5,510 bases of DNA from Lachnospiraceae bacterium (GTDB taxonomy: Bacteria > Bacillota_A > Clostridia > Lachnospirales > Lachnospiraceae): positions 1 through 5,510 of the forward strand of contig JAISHZ010000244.1 in assembly GCA_031262285.1 (NCBI GenBank), read 5' to 3'. A program made the translations under genes and the position numbers. Of this stretch, positions 5,071-5,510 are shown piece by piece. The notes under the pieces are model-generated. The model searched no databases and had not been told where the DNA came from. It saw only the letters and a list, made by a program, of their open reading frames with translations. How positions within the stretch are numbered: the first letter of the stretch is position 1; every line of letters begins with the position of its first letter.

Positions 5071-5510
5071 ATGGCTAGTTTGTCTCTGAAGAACATTAGT
5101 AAAGTATATCCGAACGGTTTTGAAGCAGTAAAGAATTTTAATCTGGAGGTTGCTGATCAAGAGTTTATTATCTTTGTAGGTCCGTCAGGTTGTGGAAAGT
5201 CCACAACGCTTCGTATGATCGCCGGTTTGGAAGACATTACTGCAGGCGAATTGAAAATTGGTGACAGAGTAGTAAATGATGTTGAACCCAAAGATAGAGA
5301 CATCGCAATGGTTTTCCAGAACTACGCTTTGTATCCCCATATGTCCGTATATGACAATATGTCATTTGGTTTGAGATTAAGAAGAGTCCCGAAAGATCAA
5401 ATTGACAAGATGGTAAAAGAAGCTGCAAAGATTTTGGACTTGACTCCCTTACTTGACCGTAAACCGAAGGCTTTATCCGGTGGACAAAGACAGCGTGTTG
5501 CGATGGGACG
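5071..5510 (+). CDS. ugpC: Carbohydrate ABC importer ATP-binding subunit, MsmX/UgpC/MalK family (5' part, runs off the window)
   Basis: The first 146 codons of an ABC ATPase are present and the frame is open to the window edge. The cytoplasmic subunit would hydrolyse ATP to power a CUT1-type sugar importer. The A-loop region is KVYPNG (11-16), Walker A is GPSGCGKST (37-45), the Q-loop glutamine is Q83 in [12 protein letters not shown], and the ABC signature is LSGGQ (135-139) followed by RQRVAMGR. The [20 protein letters not shown] stretch (74-93) is characteristic of the MalK/UgpC/MsmX branch. Full-length members are about 360-370 aa. Walker B, the H-loop and the C-terminal OB/TOBE regulatory domain would lie beyond position 5510. 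ATG 5071 follows AAAGGAG (5054-5060) at 10 nt. No permease or binding-protein gene is adjacent on the left, so it could be a shared orphan ATPase as MsmX is in Bacillus. Downstream genes could change that view. Confidence 0.95.
   Translation, partial: MASLSLKNISKVYPNGFEAVKNFNLEVADQEFIIFVGPSGCGKSTTLRMIAGLEDITAGELKIGDRVVNDVEPKDRDIAMVFQNYALYPHMSVYDNMSFGLRLRRVPKDQIDKMVKEAAKILDLTPLLDRKPKALSGGQRQRVAMG

Overview
This 5.5 kb window looks like an ordinary chromosomal stretch of a moderately low-GC Firmicute (Bacillota), probably from the Clostridia side. Supporting signs are strong purine-rich Shine-Dalgarno sites, consensus sigma-A type promoters, a four-cysteine bacterial methionyl-tRNA synthetase, a DUF624/YesL membrane protein and an MsmX/UgpC-type sugar ABC ATPase. 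I cannot name the genus. I see no mobile element, CRISPR array or phage gene.

Layout. Positions 1-200 (minus strand) hold a tRNA-Gly(GCC) gene with a near-perfect promoter and an intrinsic terminator. Divergent from it on the plus strand is metG (383-1954), preceded by about 140 nt of leader. The leader can fold into consecutive hairpins, carries a possible 12-codon leader ORF, and ends in a terminator-like hairpin with a T-run just before the metG ribosome binding site. The synthetase is a short form (523 aa) without the C-terminal tRNA-binding domain. A new promoter at 1972-1999 precedes three same-strand genes that look like an operon: a GNAT acetyltransferase (2051-2545), a YesL/DUF624 membrane protein (2589-3314) and a membrane diguanylate cyclase with an extracytoplasmic Cache-like sensor region and a GGDEF domain with all key residues (3354-4853). 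After a 217 bp AT-rich spacer, the ATPase subunit of a carbohydrate ABC importer starts at 5071 and runs off the window.

How the genes may work together. The tRNA and metG serve translation. In the operon, the sensor cyclase could convert an external small-molecule signal into c-di-GMP. YesL-family genes are typically found with carbohydrate uptake systems, and the next gene is a general sugar-importer ATPase, so a link to nutrient sensing is a reasonable inference but is not shown by the sequence.

The most notable non-coding signals are (i) the structured, terminator-ended metG leader, which matches no class I recognise, and (ii) two related hairpin-plus-Shine-Dalgarno modules directly before the YesL and cyclase genes. 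In three genes an in-frame ATG is embedded in the Shine-Dalgarno sequence, so the longest-ORF start is probably wrong for each.
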